Positions 1 to 5,224 of a stretch of DNA of 5,224 nucleotides are shown one piece after another (positions within the stretch are counted from its first letter, which is position 1; each line of letters starts with the position of its first letter). The stretch comes from Cloacimonetes bacterium UBA5553 (GTDB taxonomy: Bacteria; Cloacimonadota; Cloacimonadia; Cloacimonadales; Cloacimonadaceae). A program made the position numbers and the translations under genes. The notes below the pieces were generated by a model. That model made no database searches. It was not told the origin of the DNA and saw only the letters and a list, made by a program, of their open reading frames with translations. The stretch lies in NCBI GenBank assembly GCA_002425825.1, contig DIMZ01000161.1, positions 1 through 5,224 of the forward strand, in the 5' to 3' direction.

Positions 1-1111
1 TGGAGAGGTCATGCTCCTGCCACTTCTCATTGAATAGCTTTGACCGGAAGGCTTTGCCATTATCCAGATAGACATACTTGGGCAGGGCACCCCAGTTGAG
101 GAATCCATTTCTGAAGGCTAGTTGGATGTGCTGGCTGTCCTCGGTAAAGGCAAGGGATGCTCCCACTGGATATCTCGATGCCCAGTCCATCACCATGATC
201 ATGGTCATGCGTTGGGCTTTCCCGGTCTTGGGATTGATAATATCAAAGGCGAGAGTATGTCCGTCTGCCACCCATACGTCTCCCACATTCAGAAGGCTAT
301 TGTCTCGATGGATGGTTTTGACGATGTCCTCAGCCACTGCCTTGCTGCCGAGTCTTGCCTGGGTCCAGACAGCCTTGTTATTGCTGACCCAATCATCACA
401 CCAGCGCACCAGAGTCGGTACCGAACTGGGTGATTCCAGGGCTCCCATACGGGCGTAGGCTTTGATAGTGGTTACTGCGGTATATATTTTAACCTTCTGA
501 GGAGTGAGCAGCAGCTTCAAGAGGAAGTGCTGTTCCAGATAGGTAACCTTGCGTCCCTTATTCTGGCTGCGGCTTTTATGGATCAGGGAGAACATATTGC
601 GGTTGGTTTCCAGATACAGGTCGATCCACTTTCGCAGTGAGCGTTCCGTTCTCTTGCCCCGCATCTTGAATAGCTCCGGCACCAGTTTACCACTGTTGTA
701 TTCCTCAGCGATCAGGTTCCAGGTCTCGAGCCGTGCTTCGCTGTCCTCCAGCCTCTCCAAGACTGTTTCGCAGAATTGGGCATAGAGTTGAGCTTCACCC
801 ATGCAGCTGAGCAGTTCTTTTGCTTCCGGCTCAAGGTTGATGTCGGATTCCCCTTCCTTATATAGAGGTGCGGTAAGATCTGGTTCAGGGATACTGGGAG
901 ATTCAATTATAGGTTCAGGTAGAATCGCAGCTATGCGATTCGCTGTTTTTACCATTTTCTTATCCGATTGGATAGTTTTCTGGGTGTATGAGGAAGGTTT
1001 AACAATTGTGATCTTGTGCCCGGCTCTCACCAGTGCCATGATCTTATCTGCTTCCCGGTTGTATGCTTCCTTGTCTATATTATTAAGGATATCATCATAA
1101 GTCGCCATCAT
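1..1111 (-). CDS. Mu-type (MuA-like) DDE transposase, 3' end outside window
   Basis: The frame stays open from ATG at 1111 to the left edge, giving 370 residues; the C-terminal part is not visible. Residues 1-100 are a charged, proline-containing linker. Residues 130-165 look like a helix-turn-helix (TERSLRKW near 155-162) and 188-242 like a second DNA-binding region, comparable to MuA subdomains I-beta and I-gamma. The RNase H-like core begins near 275: WVADGHTL supplies D283 and YLDNGKAF supplies D350. Their spacing of 67 equals D269-D336 of MuA, so the catalytic Glu should fall near residue 406, beyond the window. The start is a double ATG (1111 or 1108) preceded by GGTGGGAGAGG. It overlaps the upstream stop as ATGA, implying translational coupling. 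By family, this enzyme cuts and joins element ends in replicative or cut-and-paste transposition. The element could be a phage or a phage-derived transposon; later genes such as a MuB-like ATPase would lie to the left. Confidence 0.88.
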   Translation of the reverse strand, partial: MMATYDDILNNIDKEAYNREADKIMALVRAGHKITIVKPSSYTQKTIQSDKKMVKTANRIAAILPEPIIESPSIPEPDLTAPLYKEGESDINLEPEAKELLSCMGEAQLYAQFCETVLERLEDSEARLETWNLIAEEYNSGKLVPELFKMRGKRTERSLRKWIDLYLETNRNMFSLIHKSRSQNKGRKVTYLEQHFLLKLLLTPQKVKIYTAVTTIKAYARMGALESPSSVPTLVRWCDDWVSNNKAVWTQARLGSKAVAEDIVKTIHRDNSLLNVGDVWVADGHTLAFDIINPKTGKAQRMTMIMVMDWASRYPVGASLAFTEDSQHIQLAFRNGFLNWGALPKYVYLDNGKAFRSKLFNEKWQEHDLS

Positions 1112-1695
1112 GCCTCTCCCACCTTTATATATGATGTGATAAACAGGCAGTCCCGCAGATCGGAGCCGATGTTTATCCGCTCCGGGGCCAGACTGACTGC
1201 CTGCTGACCATGTTTAGTACGGTAAGCCATCTCGGTGTCGAGTAGCTCTCCGTGTACAAAGATAAAGGTCTTGGTGGTATGGCACTTGCCACTGGCTACA
1301 GTTCTGTTAACTGCTGCCAGGCTGCCTTCCTTCACCAGCCTGCGTATCGTCTTTACCGATTTGCCTGAGATATCAGCCACCCTTGCCAAGGGCAGCCAGA
1401 TCATAATTTGGTCGTTCTCCATTACTTCACCTACCGGTTTTCCATTCTTTGATTTTGGACTTGGACATTTCAATCCTTTTGGACTTGGACATTCTGCCGG
1501 ACTTGGACATGGACTTGGACATTTTTCGTAGCACTTGGACACAAATTCCGCAAAAGAACGGATATTATGCCCGGAAGCTATACGCAGTGAGTGTTGGATG
1601 CTGTTTTGTCCAAGTCCGATCGGAATAGTTTGGACTTGGACATTCTGCATCGAGCAGGCATCGCAGCCTGGTTTTCGACTCTGTTTAGCGTTCAT
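1108..1695 (-). CDS. Small DNA-binding protein upstream of the transposase (Ner/MuA I-alpha-like)
   Basis: This 195-residue protein ends in a TGA that overlaps the transposase start. Residues 98-125 (IWLPLARVADISGKSVKTI and following) read as a helix-turn-helix, with IRRLVKEGSL resembling the recognition helix of excisionase/MerR-like or MuA N-terminal domains. The stretch to about 160, with TFIFVHGELL, suits the rest of a winged domain. Residues 59-80 contain four CPSP units encoded by a repeated DNA motif. The start at 1695 follows AGAGAGGTGAAA and is preferred to the longer open frame from 1767. A second plausible start is M92 (1422), preceded by AGGTGAAGTA, which would give 104 residues and leave the repeats non-coding. 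By position it corresponds to the Mu early region. It may be a Ner-like regulator or a detached version of the enhancer-binding domain of MuA; the exact role is inferred, not recognised. Confidence 0.68.
   Translation of the reverse strand: MNAKQSRKPGCDACSMQNVQVQTIPIGLGQNSIQHSLRIASGHNIRSFAEFVSKCYEKCPSPCPSPAECPSPKGLKCPSPKSKNGKPVGEVMENDQIMIWLPLARVADISGKSVKTIRRLVKEGSLAAVNRTVASGKCHTTKTFIFVHGELLDTEMAYRTKHGQQAVSLAPERINIGSDLRDCLFITSYIKVGEA
1427..1432 (-). promoter_or_regulatory. Internal Shine-Dalgarno supporting an alternative start at 1422
   Basis: AGGTGA sits 4 nt before an in-frame ATG (1422-1420) of the DNA-binding gene. The protein from this ATG begins MENDQIMIWL and contains the entire recognisable HTH region. 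It may be the true start or may drive a second, shorter product. Confidence 0.4.
1457..1642. repeat. Cluster of TGTCCAAGTCC motifs, left group
   Basis: Exact minus-strand copies lie at 1457-1467, 1481-1491, 1499-1509, 1511-1521 and 1632-1642. A one-mismatch copy lies at 1531-1541, and an exact plus-strand copy at 1607-1617. Most are followed by A or AA, so the core can be read as a tandem GTCCAA GTCCAA. The copies at 1499 and 1511 form a perfect 12-bp tandem duplication. In the DNA-binding gene the copies are translated as CPSP, VSKC, VQVQ and, for the inverted one, GLGQ. This frame-independence suggests protein-binding sites (transposase, HTH protein or repressor), comparable in position to the Mu operator/enhancer. 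Confidence 0.75.
1607..1642. repeat. Perfect 11-bp inverted pair of the TGTCCAAGTCC motif
   Basis: Positions 1607-1617 (TGTCCAAGTCC) and 1632-1642 (GGACTTGGACA) are exact reverse complements separated by 14 bp. This is the only head-to-head pair in the left cluster. It is the copy group closest to the divergent control region, so it may be a dimeric operator. Inside the DNA-binding gene it encodes residues around 19-30. Confidence 0.6.
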
Positions 1696-1752
1696 TTTCA
1701 CCTCTCTGTATAGTATTGTTGGGGTGCTAACTTCCATACATCCAATATCTTG

Positions 1753-1786
1753 GGAAGTCCTTTCCACCTATTGGCGGAACTTTCCG
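1753..1786. promoter_or_regulatory. Candidate operator: GGAA/TTCC dyads between divergent genes
   Basis: The 227 bp between the start at 1695 and the start at 1923 should hold the divergent promoters. Two related dyads lie here: GGAAgtcctTTCC at 1753-1765 and CGGAActTTCCG at 1775-1786. No convincing -35/-10 pair was found on either strand. The dyads are short and may be chance; they are flagged because this is where a Mu-type repressor would bind. Confidence 0.28.
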
Positions 1787-1922
1787 GTACAATTCTCAAG
1801 GAGTGCTAATCTTACTGGCACAAAGGTAAAAAAATGTCTGTACATAGCAATACTTGGGTTCGACCAAATACAATCCGAGTTCAGATTAGTATAAGCATAC
1901 ATATTGAGCTACTATACACAAA

Positions 1923-2493
1923 ATGTCCGAAAATGGAATCAATGGAAGTTGGCTCATAACAGGTAATGGAACGACCCAGATTACACAGGATTTTGACGGG
2001 TGGATTAAGGAAAGACTGGAAGACAAGCTCAAGGTAGTCGATAGCCGCACCGGGCTAATCCATACCCATACAATAGATTACACTCGTACGGTAAACCTCA
2101 CTATTCTCGGCGAAATTTCCGCCGGACCGAGAGAGGATATCATAGACGCTCGGGATTTAGGCGAGAATATTGAACTGCCCCGTTCACTGCTTCCCGGCAG
2201 AGCCGATAACTATATGGCATTTAGAGTAAATGGACATAGCATGGAACCCAATATCCTGCATGAGGACATCGTGATCATCAAACAGGAGCTAGATTGGAAA
2301 CTGGCTAATGAAAAGGTCGTTCGGTACGTGACAAAGACGGAGTCACACTAAAGAATGTGGAACTCGATCCTGCCAATAAACGTATTTCTAACAGCCAATT
2401 AATACAGACTACAAAGTCCAGATTTTAGACCAAGATCAGAATCTCGAATATTTTCTGATCAGAGTTTTGTCACTTCAGTTGCGGCTTTTCTAA
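1923..2493 (+). pseudogene. LexA/CI-type S24 self-cleaving repressor, frameshifted
   Basis: The intact frame runs 1923-2351. After an N-terminal segment (INGSWLITGNG) resembling the end of a CI-type HTH domain comes an S24 domain: ISAGPRED with the Ala67-Gly68 cleavage bond, and NGHSMEPN with nucleophile Ser106. The frame then breaks near 2320. The next frame (2324 to about 2390) continues the family pattern as VRDKDGVTLKNVELDPANKR and holds the catalytic Lys at 2351-2353. A second break near 2390 leads to a third frame (2392-2493) reading QPINTDYKVQILDQDQNLE and ending LQLRLF before TAA. Each break fits a one-base deletion. With the frame restored, Lys lies 38 residues after Ser106, against 37 in LexA (S119/K156). 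The upstream HTH is also missing: there is an in-frame TGA at 1905 and no Shine-Dalgarno before 1923. The gene is divergent from the transposase genes and points to the element end, as Mu c does. Sequencing error is the alternative to decay. Confidence 0.8.
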
Positions 2494-2499
2494 TTCGGC

Positions 2500-2542
2500 A
2501 TTTTGGACTGGAGGTGGCAGATGTCCAAATCCAGTCCAAAAT
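2500..2542. repeat. 13-bp perfect inverted repeat just past the repressor
   Basis: Arms at 2500-2512 (ATTTTGGACTGGA) and 2530-2542 (TCCAGTCCAAAAT) are exact reverse complements with a 17-bp spacer. The repeat begins 7 bp after the reconstructed repressor stop. The arms are related to the TGTCCAAGTCC motif, and a variant of it (TGTCCAAATCC, 2522-2532) overlaps the right arm. There is no T-tract, so an intrinsic terminator is unlikely; a dyad binding site is more plausible. Confidence 0.7.
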
Positions 2543-2671
2543 CAGCGCTATTTGCATTTATCGATGATACAAATACGTCCAGAAACGTCCAAAACAGCCG
2601 ATGTCCAAGTCCAAACATAGTCCCTCATATCTCCACACCACATAAAGCGTTATCCCCATTTGTCCAAGTGA
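2522..2671. repeat. Right cluster of TGTCCAAGTCC-type sites; putative element end
   Basis: Plus-strand copies lie at 2522-2532 (one mismatch), 2602-2612 (exact) and 2661-2671 (TGTCCAAGTGA, two mismatches). Shorter GTCCA units lie at 2577-2581 and 2587-2591. Three same-orientation sites about 80 and 59 bp apart, outside the repressor, resemble the multi-site attL of Mu. The exact terminus and target duplication cannot be fixed without the other end. The sites could instead be repressor operators. Confidence 0.5.
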
Positions 2672-2954
2672 GACTGGCTTGCAACTTTGGGTGAGAGTTT
2701 ATACGAGTGCTGGTCTTTGGTAGTTTTCTGTACCACAGAGTCTTCTATAACTACAATCCTGATCATTTCACGTGATACCTGATCAGGTAAGGAGAAAGGA
2801 GGCTTTTTCTCGTGATATTACTGGTTTGTTGTTTTACCCCGGCTTCTCTATGATAACTATCAAACGCTTTAAAGAATGCTGTAGGCTAAAGGATTCTATA
2901 CCATCAGACATCTCTATGTATCTACCTGCAAAACAACCAGCAAAATCTACCGTG
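2672..2954. other. Non-coding stretch between element end and YD-repeat gene
   Basis: Together with the repeats at 2500-2671 this makes about 460 bp without a supportable gene. Short open frames occur on both strands (GTG at 2772 on plus; ATG at 2766 on minus, 38 codons), but neither has a ribosome site or recognisable domain. The boundary between element and host DNA should lie in or just left of this stretch. No terminator with a T-tract was found for the minus-strand gene ending at 2955. Confidence 0.5.
2758..2787. promoter_or_regulatory. Composite palindrome CCTGATCA / TCACGTGA / TGATCAGG
   Basis: CCTGATCA (2758-2765) and TGATCAGG (2780-2787) form an 8-bp inverted pair. The right arm is part of a 10-bp self-palindrome, CCTGATCAGG (2778-2787). 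The 8-bp palindrome TCACGTGA (2768-2775) lies between the arms, off-centre by one base. This dense symmetry suggests a dimeric protein-binding site, but no adjacent gene start explains it. Confidence 0.35.
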
Positions 2955-3800
2955 TTAGTAATAGCTAATACTGCGTGTTCTGCTTTCTAACAGATTACCG
3001 TTCTGATACTTGTCCCTTTTTGTCCAATTACCCTTTTTGTCATACTCATATCTAATAAACATTGGAGCATCATACTTGGATGCTTCTGGTATGGTTGTTC
3101 TTGATGTCATGTTACCGTGCTCATCGTATGCTGATTTCCAGGTTGTACTGCTACGGTCTTTACGGAAATATGTATGCTCAATTTCCAGACCATGGGAGTC
3201 ATATTTTCTGATTACAGTTGGGTTCAGAGAATCGGGCATGGTGTATTCCCGCATTTCCAACAGCTTATCCTTCTTGTCATAGTCCGTTACCTTAAACTGC
3301 CAGATAGCCATTTCCTCGCCGTAACTGTTCTCGCGGATTAGCTTGCTGGATTTGCTGTAAACATATTCGGTGGCACCCAGTAAGCTGCCGTCTGTGAGCT
3401 TGATTTTACTCCAGGTTATTTGCCCCGTCGGGTTGTAAGTAAACTCCTCATAATCTGAACCTATGGTATCTTTGATAAGCTTCTTTTCTAACAACCCACG
3501 ATCATTGTATGTGTAGGTGCATCGGTAAATTTCTTCGCCTTCATCATTGTTCTCAAGCCTCAGGATAAGCCTGCCTTTGCTGTCATAGGTGTAAACTCCG
3601 CTACCATCGGGATAATCCGGATTACCCAATATTGTAGTCTCTAAAAAACCCTGGGAGTTGAAGCTCATCGCTCCCTCAATACTTTCCACACTCTTCACTT
3701 TTCCCCGCAGCTCATATACTTGCCAATCGGTCTTAGTTTCCGCTGCAAATAACATAGATATCATAAGCACAAATCCCATCAGGATTACACATCTGTTCAT
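2955..3800 (-). CDS. Secreted YD-repeat-like protein of unknown function
   Basis: The product has 281 residues. The N-terminus MNRCVILMGFVLMISMLFAA is a typical signal peptide (short basic start, hydrophobic core, small residues near the likely cleavage at about 20), so the protein is probably exported to periplasm or surface. From about residue 67 there are around eight repeats of the YD/RHS type, each an aromatic-acidic pair followed by a turn: YDSKGRL, YNDRGLL, YNPTGQI, YSKSSKL, YDKKDKL, YDSHGLE, YDEHGNM and YDKKGNW. Each is followed by a beta-strand-like segment. The final YEYDKKGNWTKR is characteristic of stand-alone secreted proteins of this kind. It is far smaller than true RHS/Tc toxins and has no RHS core or toxin domain. 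The start at 3800 follows GAGAGGTGACAAC. It appears monocistronic and convergent with the repressor remnant. Its function is unknown; binding carbohydrate or other surface ligands is only a guess. Confidence 0.85.
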   Translation of the reverse strand: MNRCVILMGFVLMISMLFAAETKTDWQVYELRGKVKSVESIEGAMSFNSQGFLETTILGNPDYPDGSGVYTYDSKGRLILRLENNDEGEEIYRCTYTYNDRGLLEKKLIKDTIGSDYEEFTYNPTGQITWSKIKLTDGSLLGATEYVYSKSSKLIRENSYGEEMAIWQFKVTDYDKKDKLLEMREYTMPDSLNPTVIRKYDSHGLEIEHTYFRKDRSSTTWKSAYDEHGNMTSRTTIPEASKYDAPMFIRYEYDKKGNWTKRDKYQNGNLLESRTRSISYY

Positions 3801-3819
3801 GTTGTCACCTCTCTTTCCT

Positions 3820-3858
3820 AGTATACGTCAAGAATGCTTGAATACTGATGGACGTCAA
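3820..3858 (-). promoter_or_regulatory. Possible promoter of the YD-repeat gene
   Basis: In the 159-bp gap upstream of the gene, a TATACT (3825-3820) resembles a -10 box about 20 bp before the ATG. A TTGACG (3858-3853) lies upstream, but the gap between them (27 bp) is too long for a standard pair, and the hexamer at the correct 17-bp distance (TCAGTA) is weak. TTGACGT occurs twice, at 3858-3852 and again directly before the -10. The rest of the gap shows only a seven-G run near 3921. Confidence 0.25.
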
Positions 3859-3959
3859 TGTGAATTATTAACGAGTATGATACTATGCGCAGCGAAGTTC
3901 CTTCTTTCCTTGTTAAAGAGGGGGGGCATATTGCCTGCTAGCTTCTTTTGGTTGTTTTT

Positions 3960-4289
3960 TTACGTCTTCTTAGCTTTCTTTTTGGGAATGCTTAGTTCAG
4001 GTGCCGTAATACGAATCAATTCAGTTAGCCACATTTCATCTTCCCAGTCCGATTCCGAGATTAAGAACCAGTTCTTGGCACCGGGATAAGGCGGAGCTTC
4101 TTCTACTTCGCCAAGATAGTCTTTGCCTGGAAGCGTGGGTTTAACGTATAGTTGGTCATCAGCTACCAAGGCCACCATCTTTTCATCGCAATAAATGCCG
4201 TATTCGCCAAACATCTTTTTGGCTCGCACTATGCCTGCATTTGTGATACGCGATAAGATAAAGTCCACTGTTTCTTGTTTCGATGCCAT
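3960..4289 (-). CDS. TfoX N-terminal-domain protein
   Basis: The product has 109 residues, the usual size for a stand-alone TfoX_N domain. The family signature KKMFGEYGIY lies at 24-33, followed by EKMVALVADDQLYVKPT (36-52) and YPGAKNWF (68-75). A lysine-rich tail (KKKAKKT) closes the protein. There is no TfoX C-terminal domain. In Haemophilus and Vibrio the full-length Sxy/TfoX protein promotes CRP-dependent competence genes. Short single-domain members are widespread and mostly uncharacterised, so a competence role should not be assumed. The start at 4289 follows AGGAGATATC, a strong ribosome site. It lies 13 bp after the metallopeptidase gene and is probably co-transcribed with it. Confidence 0.9.
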   Translation of the reverse strand: MASKQETVDFILSRITNAGIVRAKKMFGEYGIYCDEKMVALVADDQLYVKPTLPGKDYLGEVEEAPPYPGAKNWFLISESDWEDEMWLTELIRITAPELSIPKKKAKKT

Positions 4290-4302
4290 GATATCTCCTA
4301 TG

Positions 4303-5025
4303 TTAAAAGTTTATTATGTAACTGCGCAGCTCTGCTTTGCGGGCTTTCCAATCGGGCAGATAGCTATCTAAGACAGACTTGAATACCTTATTGTGTGATG
4401 GCTCAATCAGGTGGGCTAATTCGTGGACAATCACATACTCCAGCATGCTGTCAGAAAGCTTTGCCAGCTCAAGATTTATGCATATAGTGCGCTTAATGGG
4501 ATTGCAACTGCCCCACCTACTTTTCATCTTTTTGACCGACCACTTTGTTGCCTGAACACCCATAATGCCTTGCCAGTGTGCTTTGAGCAGCGTTATCCTT
4601 CCGGAAAGCCTGTTGCGATAAAAGCTTTCAATTATTGCTAATCTGATGTGATGCGGTAAGCTGGCATTGGATTGCAGGACTAATGTATCGGCGTGCAGGC
4701 TAATCTCATTACTAGCCTCATTTTCGACAATACATAGCCTATATGATTTGCCTTCAAGCAACACCATTTCTCCATTAAAATAGCTTATTGGGGCTATTGA
4801 CGGTGGATGGGCAGAGAGCTGTTTATCCAGCCAAGCTATCTTGCTGTTCAGGAATGCCTTCGCTACTTCGTAATCAAGTCCAATGGGCACAGATATGCTA
4901 ATTTCCCCATTGCGTCTGTTATAGGTAAGCCGTAGGTGTTTTATCTTTTTGTAAACCAGTTTTATGTTGTGTTCTCTATAACCTATACTGGAAGTGTGGG
5001 AATCGTGCCTACTCACTTTGTGCAT
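4303..5025 (-). CDS. YgjP-type (DUF45) zinc metallopeptidase
   Basis: The product has 240 residues, a normal length for the YgjP-like family. The N-terminal half (IKHLRLTYNRRNGEISISVP, about 28-47) matches the beta-rich opening of the family. The C-terminal half carries the diagnostic MKSRWGSCN, then VIVHELAHLIEPSHNKVF. His201 and His205 of HELAH plus His211 are the expected zinc ligands and Glu202 the catalytic base. PDWKARKAEL near the end is also typical. No signal peptide is visible, so it is probably cytoplasmic. The natural substrate is unknown; members are often found beside restriction-modification systems, but none is seen here. The ATG at 5025 lacks a clear ribosome site and adds about 14 residues before the conserved region; no better start was found. 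It follows the SUMF1-like gene by 26 bp. Confidence 0.92.
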   Translation of the reverse strand: MHKVSRHDSHTSSIGYREHNIKLVYKKIKHLRLTYNRRNGEISISVPIGLDYEVAKAFLNSKIAWLDKQLSAHPPSIAPISYFNGEMVLLEGKSYRLCIVENEASNEISLHADTLVLQSNASLPHHIRLAIIESFYRNRLSGRITLLKAHWQGIMGVQATKWSVKKMKSRWGSCNPIKRTICINLELAKLSDSMLEYVIVHELAHLIEPSHNKVFKSVLDSYLPDWKARKAELRSYIINF

Positions 5026-5051
5026 TATCGCAGCACTTTGCGTTACAAAGC

Positions 5052-5224
5052 CTAATTGCTTCGAACTAAGCGGAAGCCCACAAACTGGTAACCGCGATTG
5101 GGGTCTCCTTTTTCGCGCCAGAGTATGTTCAGGTTGCGACCTTCTCCATTGTTCACTCCGCCACCACGAATGGTTTTTAGAGTTCCGGTTTCGGGTCCGT
5201 TAGGGTTTATAAATGTAGGCAGCG
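5052..5224 (-). CDS. C-terminal end of a SUMF1/FGE-family protein
   Basis: Fifty-six residues plus the TAG stop are visible; the 5' part is beyond the right edge. The stretch TLKTIRGGGVNNGEGRNL followed by WREKGDPNRGYQF and ending VGFRLVRSN fits the C-terminus of the formylglycine-generating-enzyme fold. There an RGG(S/G) turn is followed about 25-30 residues later by the terminal (I/V)GFRLV strand. The usual RGGSW is here RGGGV. Family members include true sulfatase activators but also many C-type-lectin-like or ergothioneine/hercynine-type enzymes and secreted proteins of unknown function. The catalytic cysteines or metal ligands are not in view, so activity cannot be judged. It is the first gene of the possible three-gene minus-strand set. 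Confidence 0.72.
   Translation of the reverse strand, partial: LPTFINPNGPETGTLKTIRGGGVNNGEGRNLNILWREKGDPNRGYQFVGFRLVRSN

Noticed and set aside
1457..1521. CRISPR array
   Set aside because: The units are only 11-12 bp, spacing is irregular (12 to 24 bp), and the repeats lie in an open reading frame.
1535..1894. Plus-strand open frame of 119 codons opposite the DNA-binding gene
   Set aside because: It has no ribosome site or recognisable domain. It lies antisense to a better supported gene and across the divergent control region.
2315..2395. Programmed ribosomal frameshifting in the repressor
   Set aside because: Two separate shifts are needed and no slippery heptamer is visible at either point. 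Simple deletions or sequencing errors explain it better.
2500..2542. Intrinsic terminator of the repressor gene
   Set aside because: There is no T-tract on either strand, the stem ends are AT-rich and the loop is 17 nt.
2503..2694. Plus-strand 63-codon frame downstream of the repressor
   Set aside because: It is composed largely of the repeated binding motifs, with no ribosome site and no domain.
2650..2766. Minus-strand 38-codon frame beginning MIRIVVIEDS, reminiscent of a response-regulator N-terminus
   Set aside because: The resemblance ends after ten residues, there is no ribosome site, and the frame runs into a motif copy. It is probably chance.
2772..2990. Plus-strand 72-codon frame starting GTG
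   Set aside because: It has no ribosome site and overlaps the 3' end of the YD-repeat gene. Some protein-like composition is present but no family is recognised.

Overview
The window looks like bacterial chromosomal DNA with two parts. Positions 1 to about 2700 look like the left end of a Mu-type transposable element (phage or transposon). Positions 2955 to 5224 look like ordinary chromosomal genes. Mixed Shine-Dalgarno use, a secreted YD-repeat-like protein and a C-terminal SUMF1/FGE-type fragment suggest a Gram-negative lineage, perhaps an uncultured group such as Cloacimonadota. That placement is a weak inference.

Mobile part. A DDE transposase of MuA type runs off the left edge on the minus strand (1111 to 1). 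Its two visible catalytic aspartates, D283 and D350, are 67 residues apart, the same spacing as D269 and D336 of MuA. Directly upstream, overlapping by an ATGA, is a small DNA-binding protein (1695 to 1108). Divergent from these is a LexA/CI-type S24 repressor remnant (1923 to 2493, plus strand) with a broken reading frame. Gene order and orientation (element end, repressor pointing at the end, control region, small DNA-binding protein, transposase A) match the left end of phage Mu. An 11-bp motif, TGTCCAAGTCC, occurs seven times exactly plus several variants. One cluster lies inside the 5' half of the DNA-binding gene and a sparser one lies beyond the repressor. It is read in several reading frames and both orientations, so the DNA rather than the protein appears to be conserved. 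These are good candidates for transposase or repressor binding sites.

Region 2494-2954 has no convincing gene. It holds a 13-bp perfect inverted repeat, the right-hand motif cluster where the element end should lie, and an isolated palindromic site.

Chromosomal part, all on the minus strand. A 281-residue secreted protein with about eight YD-like repeats (3800 to 2955) stands alone. To its right is a compact set that may be one operon: the C-terminal end of a SUMF1/FGE-family protein (5224 to 5052), a YgjP-type zinc metallopeptidase (5025 to 4303) and a TfoX N-terminal-domain protein (4289 to 3960), with gaps of 26 and 13 bp. No RNA genes, CRISPR arrays or clear terminators were seen.
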